Made by a program: the position numbers and the translations under genes. The notes under the pieces are model-generated. The model was not told the origin of the DNA and did no database searches. It was given only the letters and a program-made list of their open reading frames with translations. A stretch of 21,226 nucleotides of DNA, from the NCBI GenBank assembly GCA_002358555.1, contig DEPC01000227.1:1-21226 (forward strand), read 5' to 3'. Every line of letters begins with the position of its first letter. Position 1 is the first letter of the stretch. The stretch is from Hungatella sp. UBA3402 (lineage in GTDB: Bacteria > Bacillota > Clostridia > Lachnospirales > Lachnospiraceae). This document shows, one piece after another, positions 15,148-21,226 of the stretch.

Positions 15148-15948
15148 CTTTGTAGTTCCTTTCTGAGAGTTTTTTGATGTATTAAAAAAAGTCCGGGATT
15201 CTTTCTGTGATTGGTTAGAAAGATCCTGAACCTTTTTTTGTATCTTGTCTGGAACAAATGTTTCTACATAGTTTTTAAAACTGTATGAAACCCCGTTTAC
15301 AATAAAGTTATTAGAAATGGTACTGTTTTGAAAATCGGATTCAATTACGCTATCGCAAAATCCAGCGACAACTGCTTCTTGACCAACGTACCAGCTTTCT
15401 TCATCCATCAGCTGATTGATTTCATCCTCTGTTTTATTCAGCCGTTCCATATATGCACAAACAATACTTTTCTTTACCTGGTTTGTAACCTCTGCCAGTT
15501 TTAACAGCTCTTCCGCCTGATAAGACCCCCATAAACTGACAGAAGGATTATGCGCCATCAGAATTGCATTTTTAGCAATCCTGCGGCTTTCACATGCCAT
15601 CAGGATAATCGTTGCAGCACTGGCACATATCCCAATAATAGTACCAGTAATCGTTGCTTTGTTCAGGATAAGTGCATTATAGATTGCATTTGCCGCAAAT
15701 ACATCACCGCCGCCCGACTGGATCACTACGTTTATCACTTTCTTATCGCCCAGTGCATTTAATTCATTGATAAAGTTTCGGTATGTAATACAATCATCAT
15801 CCCACCAGCTTTCTTCCGACTGAATTGTACCAAAAAGCTGTAATTCTGCTGTGTCGCCATTGTCCAGGAAATTCCAGAATTTACCTGTTTTTGGTTCTAA
15901 ACTTCCTGCTGCCGTTGGCTGATTCATTATCATCATTTTCCGGTTCAT
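14734..15948 (-). CDS. Head maturation protease (ClpP-like, S49/S14 type) fused to scaffold domain
   Basis: A 404-residue protein like lambda gpC. Residues about 30-200 form the ClpP-fold protease: 'NVVIQSGGGDVFAANAIY' provides the oxyanion loop, Ser110 lies in 'GICASAATIILMA', His133 in 'ILMAHNP', and Asp182 in 'MDEESWYVGQEAV' may complete the triad. Residues 200-267 are a linker. From residue 268 there is a helical, charged scaffold domain. It cleaves scaffold and itself within the prohead. The ATG at 15948 has GAGGAAG upstream and lies 68 bases inside the portal gene; later ATGs (15936, 15933, 15927) are possible. An internal start at 15147 has its own Shine-Dalgarno sequence. Confidence 0.93.
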   Translation of the reverse strand: MNRKMMIMNQPTAAGSLEPKTGKFWNFLDNGDTAELQLFGTIQSEESWWDDDCITYRNFINELNALGDKKVINVVIQSGGGDVFAANAIYNALILNKATITGTIIGICASAATIILMACESRRIAKNAILMAHNPSVSLWGSYQAEELLKLAEVTNQVKKSIVCAYMERLNKTEDEINQLMDEESWYVGQEAVVAGFCDSVIESDFQNSTISNNFIVNGVSYSFKNYVETFVPDKIQKKVQDLSNQSQKESRTFFNTSKNSQKGTTKMDEKEKTESVITDTATLKAAYPQLCEQIATDAVSEERERLKAIDEISSGIPEELLTKAKYDEPMSAADLALAQMKANHAAGTKFLNQMVNDMQNSGAAAVETEPNMGYDSESQKQAENAQKVNGFAAKLKKDIRRGR

Positions 15949-17551
15949 CGGTTTCTTCCTCTCTTTCTTTCAGAGTTTCGTTTTCTGTCCCTGAACAAAT
16001 AATCCCTGCTGCTTCCATTAACTGCTTTTCACGTGCCAACTGTGCGGCATTACTGTCAAAATCACCGCCTGTCATTTCTATGGTTTCCTTCTGCCGTGTG
16101 GATAAGCCGATATTGATGCGCTTTTCTGCCGCATTTACTTCTTTCACCGGATCAATCATGCCTTGTGCTGGTCCATTCCACTGTGCACCGCAATATGCAG
16201 CACGAATCAGGGGATCTAGAAAGAAACCAGGTGCCTTCAGGCGGTTATTTGCAATGGCTTCTGTCAAGAATAGTTCATATACTGGCTGGCAAAAGTCAGC
16301 TGCCATCCACGAGCGTTTCATCCGAAATGCTTTCCAGGCTTCCAATAATGCAGCACGGGAAGCAGAATAGCTTGATGAAAAATGCTTTATAAGAAGTTCA
16401 ACTGGTATTTCCAAAGCCGCACCAACATATTTTGCCAGTGATGTTGTAAATGCATCAAAATTGCTTGACGGTCTTTTGGCGTCAGCAATCTCTACACTTT
16501 CACCAGGTGCCAGTATATTAACTATGCCAGGCCCTATCTCATAATTTCTATCATCATCACAAATCTGATCTTCTTCATCCATAATGCCAGTAAAACCGAT
16601 TTCCGATGTACCTTTTTGGGATGTAATGAACACTGTAAAAAATCCGTTGATAACAGCAGCCATCATTTCCGCTTCGCTGTACCTTGTCAGTTGTTTTAAT
16701 GCTTCAATGACTGGTGCTAAATATGGAACACCCCTATATTGTTCTGCCCGTTCCGTTTCATATATCATCAGAACATTAGGTATTCCAGTCTTCTCTCCGA
16801 ATGCCTTAACCCGTTTCCATTCTTTCTGTGCATAAAGGCTGCTGTTGGGATAGGTGGAACATATGTGATAGGCAACAATGCGGTTATTACTATCTACCTC
16901 AACGCCGTTGAAAATCCTGTTTTTCGTGTCTGGATCTGTAGCGTACAAATAGACATTGTTTCCGGTACTGTGCGGTGTGGAAATACGATCCGACTCTATC
17001 AAATGGAGCCGCAGTCCATACGGAAGCGTCCTTGTTGGCTGTTCATATTCCAAAAGGACACAAGCATCACCGTTCATCAGCCAGGACATACATGCCACTT
17101 GTTGAATTTCGTAAAAATTATTTACTCTTGTGGAATCACAAAATTTTGACTTCGCCCACAATTCAAATTCACGCTCTGCATCCCGCTGCCAGGCAGCAGC
17201 TTCATCCATTGTCATCCCAAGAAACTCTGCGTCTATCGTGCTTTTTAACCGCAAGCCCTCACCGACTATATTGGTTCGATTCGTTTTAATTGCTGATACA
17301 GCCAGTGGTGCCGACATAAACAAGCTTCTTGACCTCTGCCGCAATATGGGTATATTTCTATCAATATCTTCTTGCGGTGTTTTACTGGATGCCAGCCAGC
17401 CACGCATGGAATTTTTGTTCCGTGCAGCCCCTGATTCATCATATCCAGAATTTTGAAATGCCCTCATTGTTCGTAGCTTTAAACGGGCCGATTCGCGCCG
17501 TAATGCCAGTTGTGGACTTATCCTTTCAATAGCTTTATCAAATATATTCAT
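15881..17551 (-). CDS. Portal protein (lambda gpB family)
   Basis: A 556-residue portal protein of the lambda type, forming the dodecameric channel at one capsid vertex through which DNA enters and leaves. The opening 'GWLASSKTPQEDIDRNIPILRQRSRSLFMSAPLAVSAIKTNRTNIVGEGLRLKS' is characteristic ('...s.d..i...l..lr.rsR.l..n.p.a..a......nvvG.Gi'). 'WMNGDACVLLEYEQPTRTLPYGLRLHLIESDRI' and 'EQYRGVPYLAPVIEALKQLTRYSEAEMMAAVINGFFTVFI' follow, then 'KHFSSSYSASRAALLEAWKAFRMKRSWM'. AAGGCGG lies before the ATG. The end overlaps the protease start. Length is normal for the family. Confidence 0.96.
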   Translation of the reverse strand: MNIFDKAIERISPQLALRRESARLKLRTMRAFQNSGYDESGAARNKNSMRGWLASSKTPQEDIDRNIPILRQRSRSLFMSAPLAVSAIKTNRTNIVGEGLRLKSTIDAEFLGMTMDEAAAWQRDAEREFELWAKSKFCDSTRVNNFYEIQQVACMSWLMNGDACVLLEYEQPTRTLPYGLRLHLIESDRISTPHSTGNNVYLYATDPDTKNRIFNGVEVDSNNRIVAYHICSTYPNSSLYAQKEWKRVKAFGEKTGIPNVLMIYETERAEQYRGVPYLAPVIEALKQLTRYSEAEMMAAVINGFFTVFITSQKGTSEIGFTGIMDEEDQICDDDRNYEIGPGIVNILAPGESVEIADAKRPSSNFDAFTTSLAKYVGAALEIPVELLIKHFSSSYSASRAALLEAWKAFRMKRSWMAADFCQPVYELFLTEAIANNRLKAPGFFLDPLIRAAYCGAQWNGPAQGMIDPVKEVNAAEKRINIGLSTRQKETIEMTGGDFDSNAAQLAREKQLMEAAGIICSGTENETLKEREEETDEPENDDNESANGSRKFRTKNR

Positions 17552-17562
17552 AAATTACCGCC

Positions 17563-17799
17563 TTATATATCCCTCGGAAGGAGGCGGAATGCTTTATTTT
17601 TCCCGCCGCTTGATTCCAATGTTTCAATTTGCCCTTCCAAATCTTTGATTGCTGTCCGTATGGTAGACAAATCGGCCCGTTTTAGGCTTCTTGAACCGAT
17701 CGTGTATTCCTGATTCAGCAACACCGCTTCTTCCGCCTCATAGTACATGGAAAGCCGTTTTTTGTACCGTTCCAGCCGTTCTTTTTGCAATCTTGTCAA
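17563..17799 (-). CDS. Small DUF6148-like protein in the lambda gpW position
   Basis: A 78-residue protein from a TTG start (17799-17797) with AAAGGTGG seven bases upstream; no ATG fits. The pattern 'YKKRLSMYYEAEEAVLLNQEYTIGSRSLKRADLSTIRTAIKDLEGQIETL' is what I know as DUF6148, found between terminase and portal in Firmicute phages. Lambda gpW, in the same place, is a small stopper protein that plugs the portal after packaging and binds gpFII. The middle motif 'IGSRSLKRADLSTIR' resembles gpW's 'rs...sdl..L...i..le..l', so a common role is plausible but not shown by the sequence alone. Confidence 0.83.
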   Translation of the reverse strand: MTRLQKERLERYKKRLSMYYEAEEAVLLNQEYTIGSRSLKRADLSTIRTAIKDLEGQIETLESSGGKNKAFRLLPRDI

Positions 17800-17814
17800 T
17801 CTGATTCCACCTTT

Positions 17815-19743
17815 CTACAATGTAACTCCATGGTTTACTGCTCCCGTTCGCTGCTTTTTCTTCGCTTTTCCTGGCCGCTTTTTCATGTAATTGATACCTG
17901 CTTTTACTTTCTTTTCCAAAATATCCCAATCAGGATGCAAGATTTCAACGGCTGCGGTATTATAGACACGAAGATCCAGTGGCTCATTCCTTATACCGCT
18001 TTTCTTTTTCCACTTTATAACCGCCCGATTATCTTTCATTTCCACTACCCTCTGTTCACTGTTTAGCCCCTTTATCACTGTTTCACTATATCCACAGTCC
18101 GCATTAATCGGAAAATGGCAATATCCTGGTCCTTCGTCAACGGTAGAAAGCCTGGAAACCACAATTTCTTTCCCACTATCCACTCCAAGAATAAACACTT
18201 TGACGTTATATTCATTGTTGGTTGACAGTTTATGTATTAACGGAATTCCTTGGTTTTCCCGTCCGAATCCTTTTATTCCATAGATACGTTTTCCCTTTTT
18301 TTCCATCTTTTTCAAAAATTTATAACATTCTGTTGTCTTATGTCCGCCAGTATCGATACAGGTAAGAGCGATTAAAAGAGAAGATCCAGATGCAAAGTGA
18401 AATTCCCTGTCAAGCCATAATTCCAATCGCTGCCAGGTTTCTTCTTTGTCCAAATCCCCATATAATTTTTCATATTGGATTCCCCATGATTCAAACCCGC
18501 GCCCCCAGCCGACAACCTCAATCTCAAACCGATCGTCTTGGACATCAACGGATGCCGTTAAAAGAAGGACACCCTCTGGAATCTCTGCTTGATATCGTTC
18601 CCGACGTGTAAGAAGGGAATCATCATCCGCACCCTTTCCGCGTGCTTCCCAGGTTTCCCCCAGCACCGTATTGATAAAGGTTTTCAGCTTATTCGTGTCG
18701 CCGTTTTCTTTCCTTTCTTTTTCAGCCTCTCTCCATTCTCGAATAATTGCGGGCCAGTGTGTCCATGGGGAGGTCAATTCATTTAGGTGAAAGGAACGCT
18801 TTCGGTGCCGTTCCGGATGTGCTGCAATCCATTTCCCCTCCCCTTGCTTCCAGTCAACCTCCGAAATGTGCTCCCCACAAAACTTGCACTCCATTGTCAC
18901 ATCAAAAAAGTGAATTCTGTTCCATTCATAGGGTTGATATTTCCCACAGCATGGACAGGGAACGCACCATTCTTCCATTGTGCCAGATTGAAACTCTTTT
19001 TCTATCTGGCTGGATCCTTTTATTGTCGGTGTAGAAACTTTGATTTTCTTTTTATTCCAGAAAGCGGTTGTTCGTTTCTCTGCCAGCTTAATCGGATTTC
19101 CTTCTGTTCCTGCACTAACCGGATAACGATCCGTTTCGTCCATCAGGACAATCCGCACTGGACGTGAAGCAAGGCTGGAAGCAGAGTTTGCACCAGCGAT
19201 TGTTACATGACCGCCAGGGAATGTTTTATGCAAAATCGTATTCCCAGAAGTCCTGGATTTTGCGTCACGCACTTTTCCGGTCAGCCTTGGTGTGTCGCGG
19301 ATCATCGGGGCTAAACGGTCTTTTGAAAAATCTTCTGCCATTGGCTTAAGGGTTGGCTGTACTACTAGCATAGGCGCCGGATCGTAGTCTATGTAATAAC
19401 CGATAATATTTAAAATCAACTCTGTTTTTCCGACTTGTGCACTGCTCATGATAACAATATCTTCCACAAGCGGATCATTGACTGCATCCATAATTTCCCG
19501 TTGATAGGGTGCCCTGTCTGTGTTCCACTGCCCAGGCTCCGCCGCACTTTCCGGCGATAACCTCCGGTAACGATCTGCCCACTGGCTAACTGTCAGGACA
19601 GGCGGCGGACTGATTGCTTTTGCAAGATCCCTAAATAGCTTCAGCGTCTTAAATTCAATACTGCGATCTTTGCGGCGTGTTTTCAGGATAACTGTGTCAG
19701 GATTTACAGGCGGAAATGGTTCAATCGTTATTTTCTTGCTCAT
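17815..19743 (-). CDS. Terminase large subunit (lambda GpA family)
   Basis: A 642-residue packaging ATPase and nuclease. Numbered from the ATG at 19743 (MSKKITIEP): Walker A 'SSAQVGKTE' at 100-108, Walker B 'VLMDETDRYP' around 199-208, a cysteine cluster of six Cys between about 260 and 289 ('CVPCPCCGKY', 'CKFCGEH') and a nuclease-type 'SVDVQDDRFEIEVVGWGRG' followed by 'IDTGGHKT'. This set is typical of the GpA family, which cuts cos sites and drives DNA into the prohead. The ATG at 19743 has GAAGG close by; ATGs at 19776 and 19767 lie further inside the small subunit gene and have no better signal. It overlaps the small subunit (ends 19721) by 23 bases. Confidence 0.95.
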   Translation of the reverse strand: MSKKITIEPFPPVNPDTVILKTRRKDRSIEFKTLKLFRDLAKAISPPPVLTVSQWADRYRRLSPESAAEPGQWNTDRAPYQREIMDAVNDPLVEDIVIMSSAQVGKTELILNIIGYYIDYDPAPMLVVQPTLKPMAEDFSKDRLAPMIRDTPRLTGKVRDAKSRTSGNTILHKTFPGGHVTIAGANSASSLASRPVRIVLMDETDRYPVSAGTEGNPIKLAEKRTTAFWNKKKIKVSTPTIKGSSQIEKEFQSGTMEEWCVPCPCCGKYQPYEWNRIHFFDVTMECKFCGEHISEVDWKQGEGKWIAAHPERHRKRSFHLNELTSPWTHWPAIIREWREAEKERKENGDTNKLKTFINTVLGETWEARGKGADDDSLLTRRERYQAEIPEGVLLLTASVDVQDDRFEIEVVGWGRGFESWGIQYEKLYGDLDKEETWQRLELWLDREFHFASGSSLLIALTCIDTGGHKTTECYKFLKKMEKKGKRIYGIKGFGRENQGIPLIHKLSTNNEYNVKVFILGVDSGKEIVVSRLSTVDEGPGYCHFPINADCGYSETVIKGLNSEQRVVEMKDNRAVIKWKKKSGIRNEPLDLRVYNTAAVEILHPDWDILEKKVKAGINYMKKRPGKAKKKQRTGAVNHGVTL

Positions 19744-20296
19744 ACTCGCCTTCACTTTCCTCCACATATTCATCACTATAAAATGTCTTCGGATCGTAAT
19801 CTTTCAATTCATTAAGTGCTTCGATTACCTCTTTTGTCAGGCGTTCTTTAATAAAAGCAACCTCTCGGTTTTCCAGAATCGGTGCTGTCTTGGAAGGAAT
19901 ACTCATCATTTTGGTTTTAAAGGCAACTAGCATATCCATCATAACGATTTGTACATCCTCTGCCTTATGCAATTCTCCTTTCATGACCTGCAATTTTAAT
20001 TCTGATATATGACGTTTAACTCTCTCATGTAATGCCTTTTCTTCATCAAAATTGATTTCACCGTCTGCGAGATCCACGCCAATGCCCTCTGCCGCCAGCT
20101 TCAGCGTAAGGAGATAATTCTTTATGGATTCCACTAGCTTATAGCGGCCCTTTGCAGCTCTGACAACAGTTCCTTCTTCTGCCATCTGCCGAATCCTTCG
20201 GTCAGTAACCCCAAACATATCCCCCAGCACTGCTGCAGATACTGTTATACTGTCTATATTTGTAATCTTTGCTGAGTCTGTATCTATCCTTGCCAT
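19721..20296 (-). CDS. Terminase small subunit (Nu1-like)
   Basis: A 191-residue DNA-recognition subunit of the packaging enzyme. The N-terminal winged helix-turn-helix, 'VSAAVLGDMFGVTDRRIRQMAEEGTVVRAAKGRYKLVESIKNYL', is the Nu1 arrangement ('...la.llGvs.rtV...a..Gvi......g.Y.l...i..Yl'). A long charged helical region (residues 75-180) would bind the large subunit. AAAGGAG lies 8 bases before the ATG. In lambda-like phages Nu1 binds cosB upstream of its own gene, which makes the preceding gene-free stretch the expected place for cos. The acidic C-terminus overlaps the start of the large subunit. Confidence 0.9.
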   Translation of the reverse strand: MARIDTDSAKITNIDSITVSAAVLGDMFGVTDRRIRQMAEEGTVVRAAKGRYKLVESIKNYLLTLKLAAEGIGVDLADGEINFDEEKALHERVKRHISELKLQVMKGELHKAEDVQIVMMDMLVAFKTKMMSIPSKTAPILENREVAFIKERLTKEVIEALNELKDYDPKTFYSDEYVEESEGEYEQENND

Positions 20297-20369
20297 GCCT
20301 TTGCTCCTTTCTGACTTCTAAACCGGAAACGGCAATTTCCATTATTATTTTTTAAAATCTAGCCACAGA

Positions 20370-20389
20370 TTGGGCTCGTGCACCCGCAA
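20370..20389. other. GC-rich imperfect palindrome, candidate cosN
   Basis: A 20-base GC-rich block with TTG...CAA at its ends and GGG...CCC inside, in otherwise AT-rich sequence, about 75-90 bases upstream of the small terminase gene. Phages with Nu1/GpA terminases cut a cos site of partial two-fold symmetry at this location. On the plus strand it is followed by seven T, so a weak terminator is an alternative reading. No overhang length can be read from the sequence. Confidence 0.3.
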
Positions 20390-20492
20390 CTTTTTTTGTG
20401 TGTTTGAAAGAACCTAATTTTGGTATACAATAATCATCCGAACTAATTGGCATTTACAGCAAGATATCATCAATGATTTGGTTCCTGTTTGC

Positions 20493-20521
20493 CTTATACT
20501 GTACTATTTGTATTAGTACAA
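20493..20521 (-). promoter_or_regulatory. Candidate promoter of the structural operon with overlapping operator
   Basis: On the minus strand TTGTAC (20521-20516) and TATAAG (20498-20493) are separated by exactly 17 bases. A perfect inverted repeat, TGTACTA (20500-20506) and TAGTACA (20514-20520) with a 7-base centre, fills the spacer and overlaps the -35, as a repressor site would. A nested TTGTA-N4-TACAA occupies 20508-20521. The -35 matches the consensus only in TTG, so the promoter would need help or be weak. Transcription would give a leader of about 190 bases before the small terminase gene. Confidence 0.42.
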
Positions 20522-20670
20522 TTCATTCGATTTACTTGTTATATCTTATGGCTTTGTCAAATCGTCTGATTGGAGTTCTTTCAATATAAACCCTCCAAAA
20601 AAGATGACCTTTATTAACAATGATTGGATATGTCAAGTAACGGATAAAAATAAAAATCCCTTCCCATTTT

Positions 20671-20690
20671 GCTTATGATGAGAAGGCACA
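20671..20690 (-). other. Flank that would serve as TnpB guide
   Basis: The 20 bases beyond the inferred right end (GTGTCAA ending at 20691), read on the minus strand, would be the guide segment of the omega RNA. This depends on the inferred element boundary, which is uncertain by a few bases. Confidence 0.4.
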
Positions 20691-20840
20691 TTGACACCCC
20701 CCATGCCTAAAGGCAGGAGATTCTTGTTTCTACCACTACTGCGTTAGCTGACACCTTACAATGTCGCAACGTCTTACACAGTGTCCACAAGCTAGTTTAT
20801 ACTGTTCCCGTATGCCCTACGGTGCAGTCTTATCTTTGTT
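20691..20840 (-). ncRNA. Putative omega RNA (TnpB guide RNA scaffold) and IS200/IS605 right end
   Basis: The stretch after the tnpB stop is structured on the minus strand. There is a nested hairpin ACTG..CCGTA-GGGCA-TACGG..CAGT (20828-20801) and a GACAC/GTGTC pair further on. Last comes a short hairpin with stem TGCC/GGCA around a TTTA loop (20715-20704), closed by CTCC and GGGG, just before GGTGTCAA at the element end. This terminal hairpin followed by '...GTGTCAA' is the usual form of IS605-group right ends. In such elements the RNA scaffold overlaps the tnpB 3' end and continues into flanking DNA as the guide. The 5' boundary is approximate. Confidence 0.65.
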
Positions 20841-21226
20841 TATGCTGACTTCATTTGCAATCCTTTATTCAAAATATTTATACTTGCATTGATATCCCTG
20901 TCGTGGTTTGTGTTACATACTGGACACTTCCATACACGAACCGACAGATTTTTCACCAGCGGATTTTTATACCCACAACAAGAACAAGTCTGACTACTTG
21001 GATACATGGTTGGTACTTTTACAACATCATTCCCATACCAGGCTGCCTTATACTCAAGCATGGTGAAGAACTTAGACCATGATACAGAACTGATGTGCTG
21101 TGCCAGTTTATGATTACGCATCATAGTTCTTACGTTCAGTTGCTCAATGCAGATTGTTTGGTTTTCACGAATCAGCCTAGTGGACTGTTTCTGCAAGAAA
21201 TCATTTCTTTGATTGGTAATCTTTTC
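20840..21226 (-). CDS. tnpB: IS200/IS605-family TnpB, RNA-guided endonuclease (C-terminal part, runs off the window)
   Basis: Only the last 128 residues are in the window; the frame stays open to the right edge (EKITNQRNDFLQKQSTRLIREN). The TTG at 21196 is not the real start. Visible parts are the RuvC-II segment 'ICIEQLNVRTMM' with its catalytic Glu, 'SWSKFFTMLEYKAAWYGNDVVKV', the zinc ribbon 'CSCCG' and 'CPVC' 16-20 residues apart, and RuvC-III 'HDRDINASINI' with its Asp. All catalytic and zinc ligands present in this part are intact. TnpB cuts DNA next to a short motif, guided by the RNA made from the element's right end, and helps the element persist. Whether a tnpA transposase accompanies it lies outside the window. 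Confidence 0.92.
   Translation of the reverse strand, partial: EKITNQRNDFLQKQSTRLIRENQTICIEQLNVRTMMRNHKLAQHISSVSWSKFFTMLEYKAAWYGNDVVKVPTMYPSSQTCSCCGYKNPLVKNLSVRVWKCPVCNTNHDRDINASINILNKGLQMKSA

Larger units (their letters stand above)
20297..20670. other. Gene-free stretch upstream of the packaging genes
   Basis: No reading frame of convincing length exists here on either strand. It contains the terS Shine-Dalgarno sequence, a GC-rich imperfect palindrome (20370-20389) and a candidate minus-strand promoter with palindrome (20493-20521). Another palindrome-like element, TTGGTATACAA, lies at 20420-20430. The right part (about 20530-20670) is AT-rich; apart from the outer edge of the TnpB guide junction I see nothing in it. 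Confidence 0.7.

Noticed and set aside
15825..16370. Plus-strand frame of 181 codons
   Set aside because: It lies wholly antisense to the portal and protease genes, has no recognisable domain and no convincing ribosome binding site. It is a shadow of well-supported genes.
17738..17929. Minus-strand 63-codon frame between terminase and portal genes
   Set aside because: Out of frame and overlapping both the terminase end and the TTG-started gpW-position gene, which has better support from family pattern and ribosome binding site.
1..20296. Tailocin (R-type bacteriocin or other headless contractile particle)
   Set aside because: The contractile tail genes might suggest it, but complete terminase, portal, protease, decoration and capsid genes are present and intact.
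20370..20397. Plus-strand rho-independent terminator (bulged hairpin plus seven T)
   Set aside because: No plus-strand gene in the window would use it, and the stem is short and bulged. The position before terS favours a packaging site, so this is kept only as an alternative reading.
20753..20778. Repeated CTTACA words, considered as a repeat array
   Set aside because: Only two copies within the folded omega RNA region; no spacer regularity, so not a CRISPR or tandem array.
21117..21196. TTG at 21196 as the start of a short 118-residue protein
   Set aside because: The frame continues upstream to the window edge with canonical TnpB sequence (KITNQRNDFL), so the TTG codon is an internal leucine.

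Overview
The window looks like part of a prophage (or temperate phage) genome from a low-GC Gram-positive bacterium, most likely a clostridial gut Firmicute such as a Lachnospiraceae. This is inferred from the AT-rich composition, strong AGGAGG-type ribosome binding sites, several TTG starts and the protein families. Every phage gene lies on the minus strand, so the operon reads from right to left.

Right edge (about 20671-21226): the 3' end of an IS200/IS605-type tnpB gene runs off the window. It is followed by a structured right end that should encode an omega RNA, with a putative guide at 20671-20690. From 20297 to about 20670 there is no gene. This stretch holds a candidate minus-strand promoter with an operator-like palindrome between its -35 and -10, and a GC-rich imperfect palindrome just before the small terminase gene that could be the cos site.

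Head module (20296 to about 11413), laid out like phage lambda: Nu1-type small terminase, GpA-type large terminase, a small DUF6148-like protein in the gpW position, lambda-type portal, ClpP-like head protease with an in-frame internal scaffold start (like C/Nu3), decoration protein D, major capsid protein E, an FI-position protein, an FII-like connector, a gpZ-like protein and a tail-terminator-like protein.

Tail module (about 11422 to 1), laid out like a P2-type contractile tail: a small unknown protein, sheath, tube, a transcription terminator-like hairpin, a tail assembly chaperone pair expressed through a probable -1 frameshift (a U-UUU-UUA slip site with a stem-loop 6 nt downstream), tape measure, gpX, gpD with an inserted LysM domain, a short gpV, gpU, gpW, gpJ, gpI and the start of a gpH-type tail fibre, which is cut by the window edge.

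The genes make an intact morphogenesis operon: terminase packages DNA through the portal, the protease and scaffold shape the E/D capsid, connectors join it to the contractile tail, and the baseplate carries the fibres. I see no stop, frameshift or deletion that breaks a gene. The least expected features are the frameshift cassette, the internal scaffold start, the LysM insertion in gpD, the regulatory/cos region, and the TnpB guide junction next to the packaging genes. No integrase, lysis, lysogeny, tRNA or CRISPR feature is in the window.
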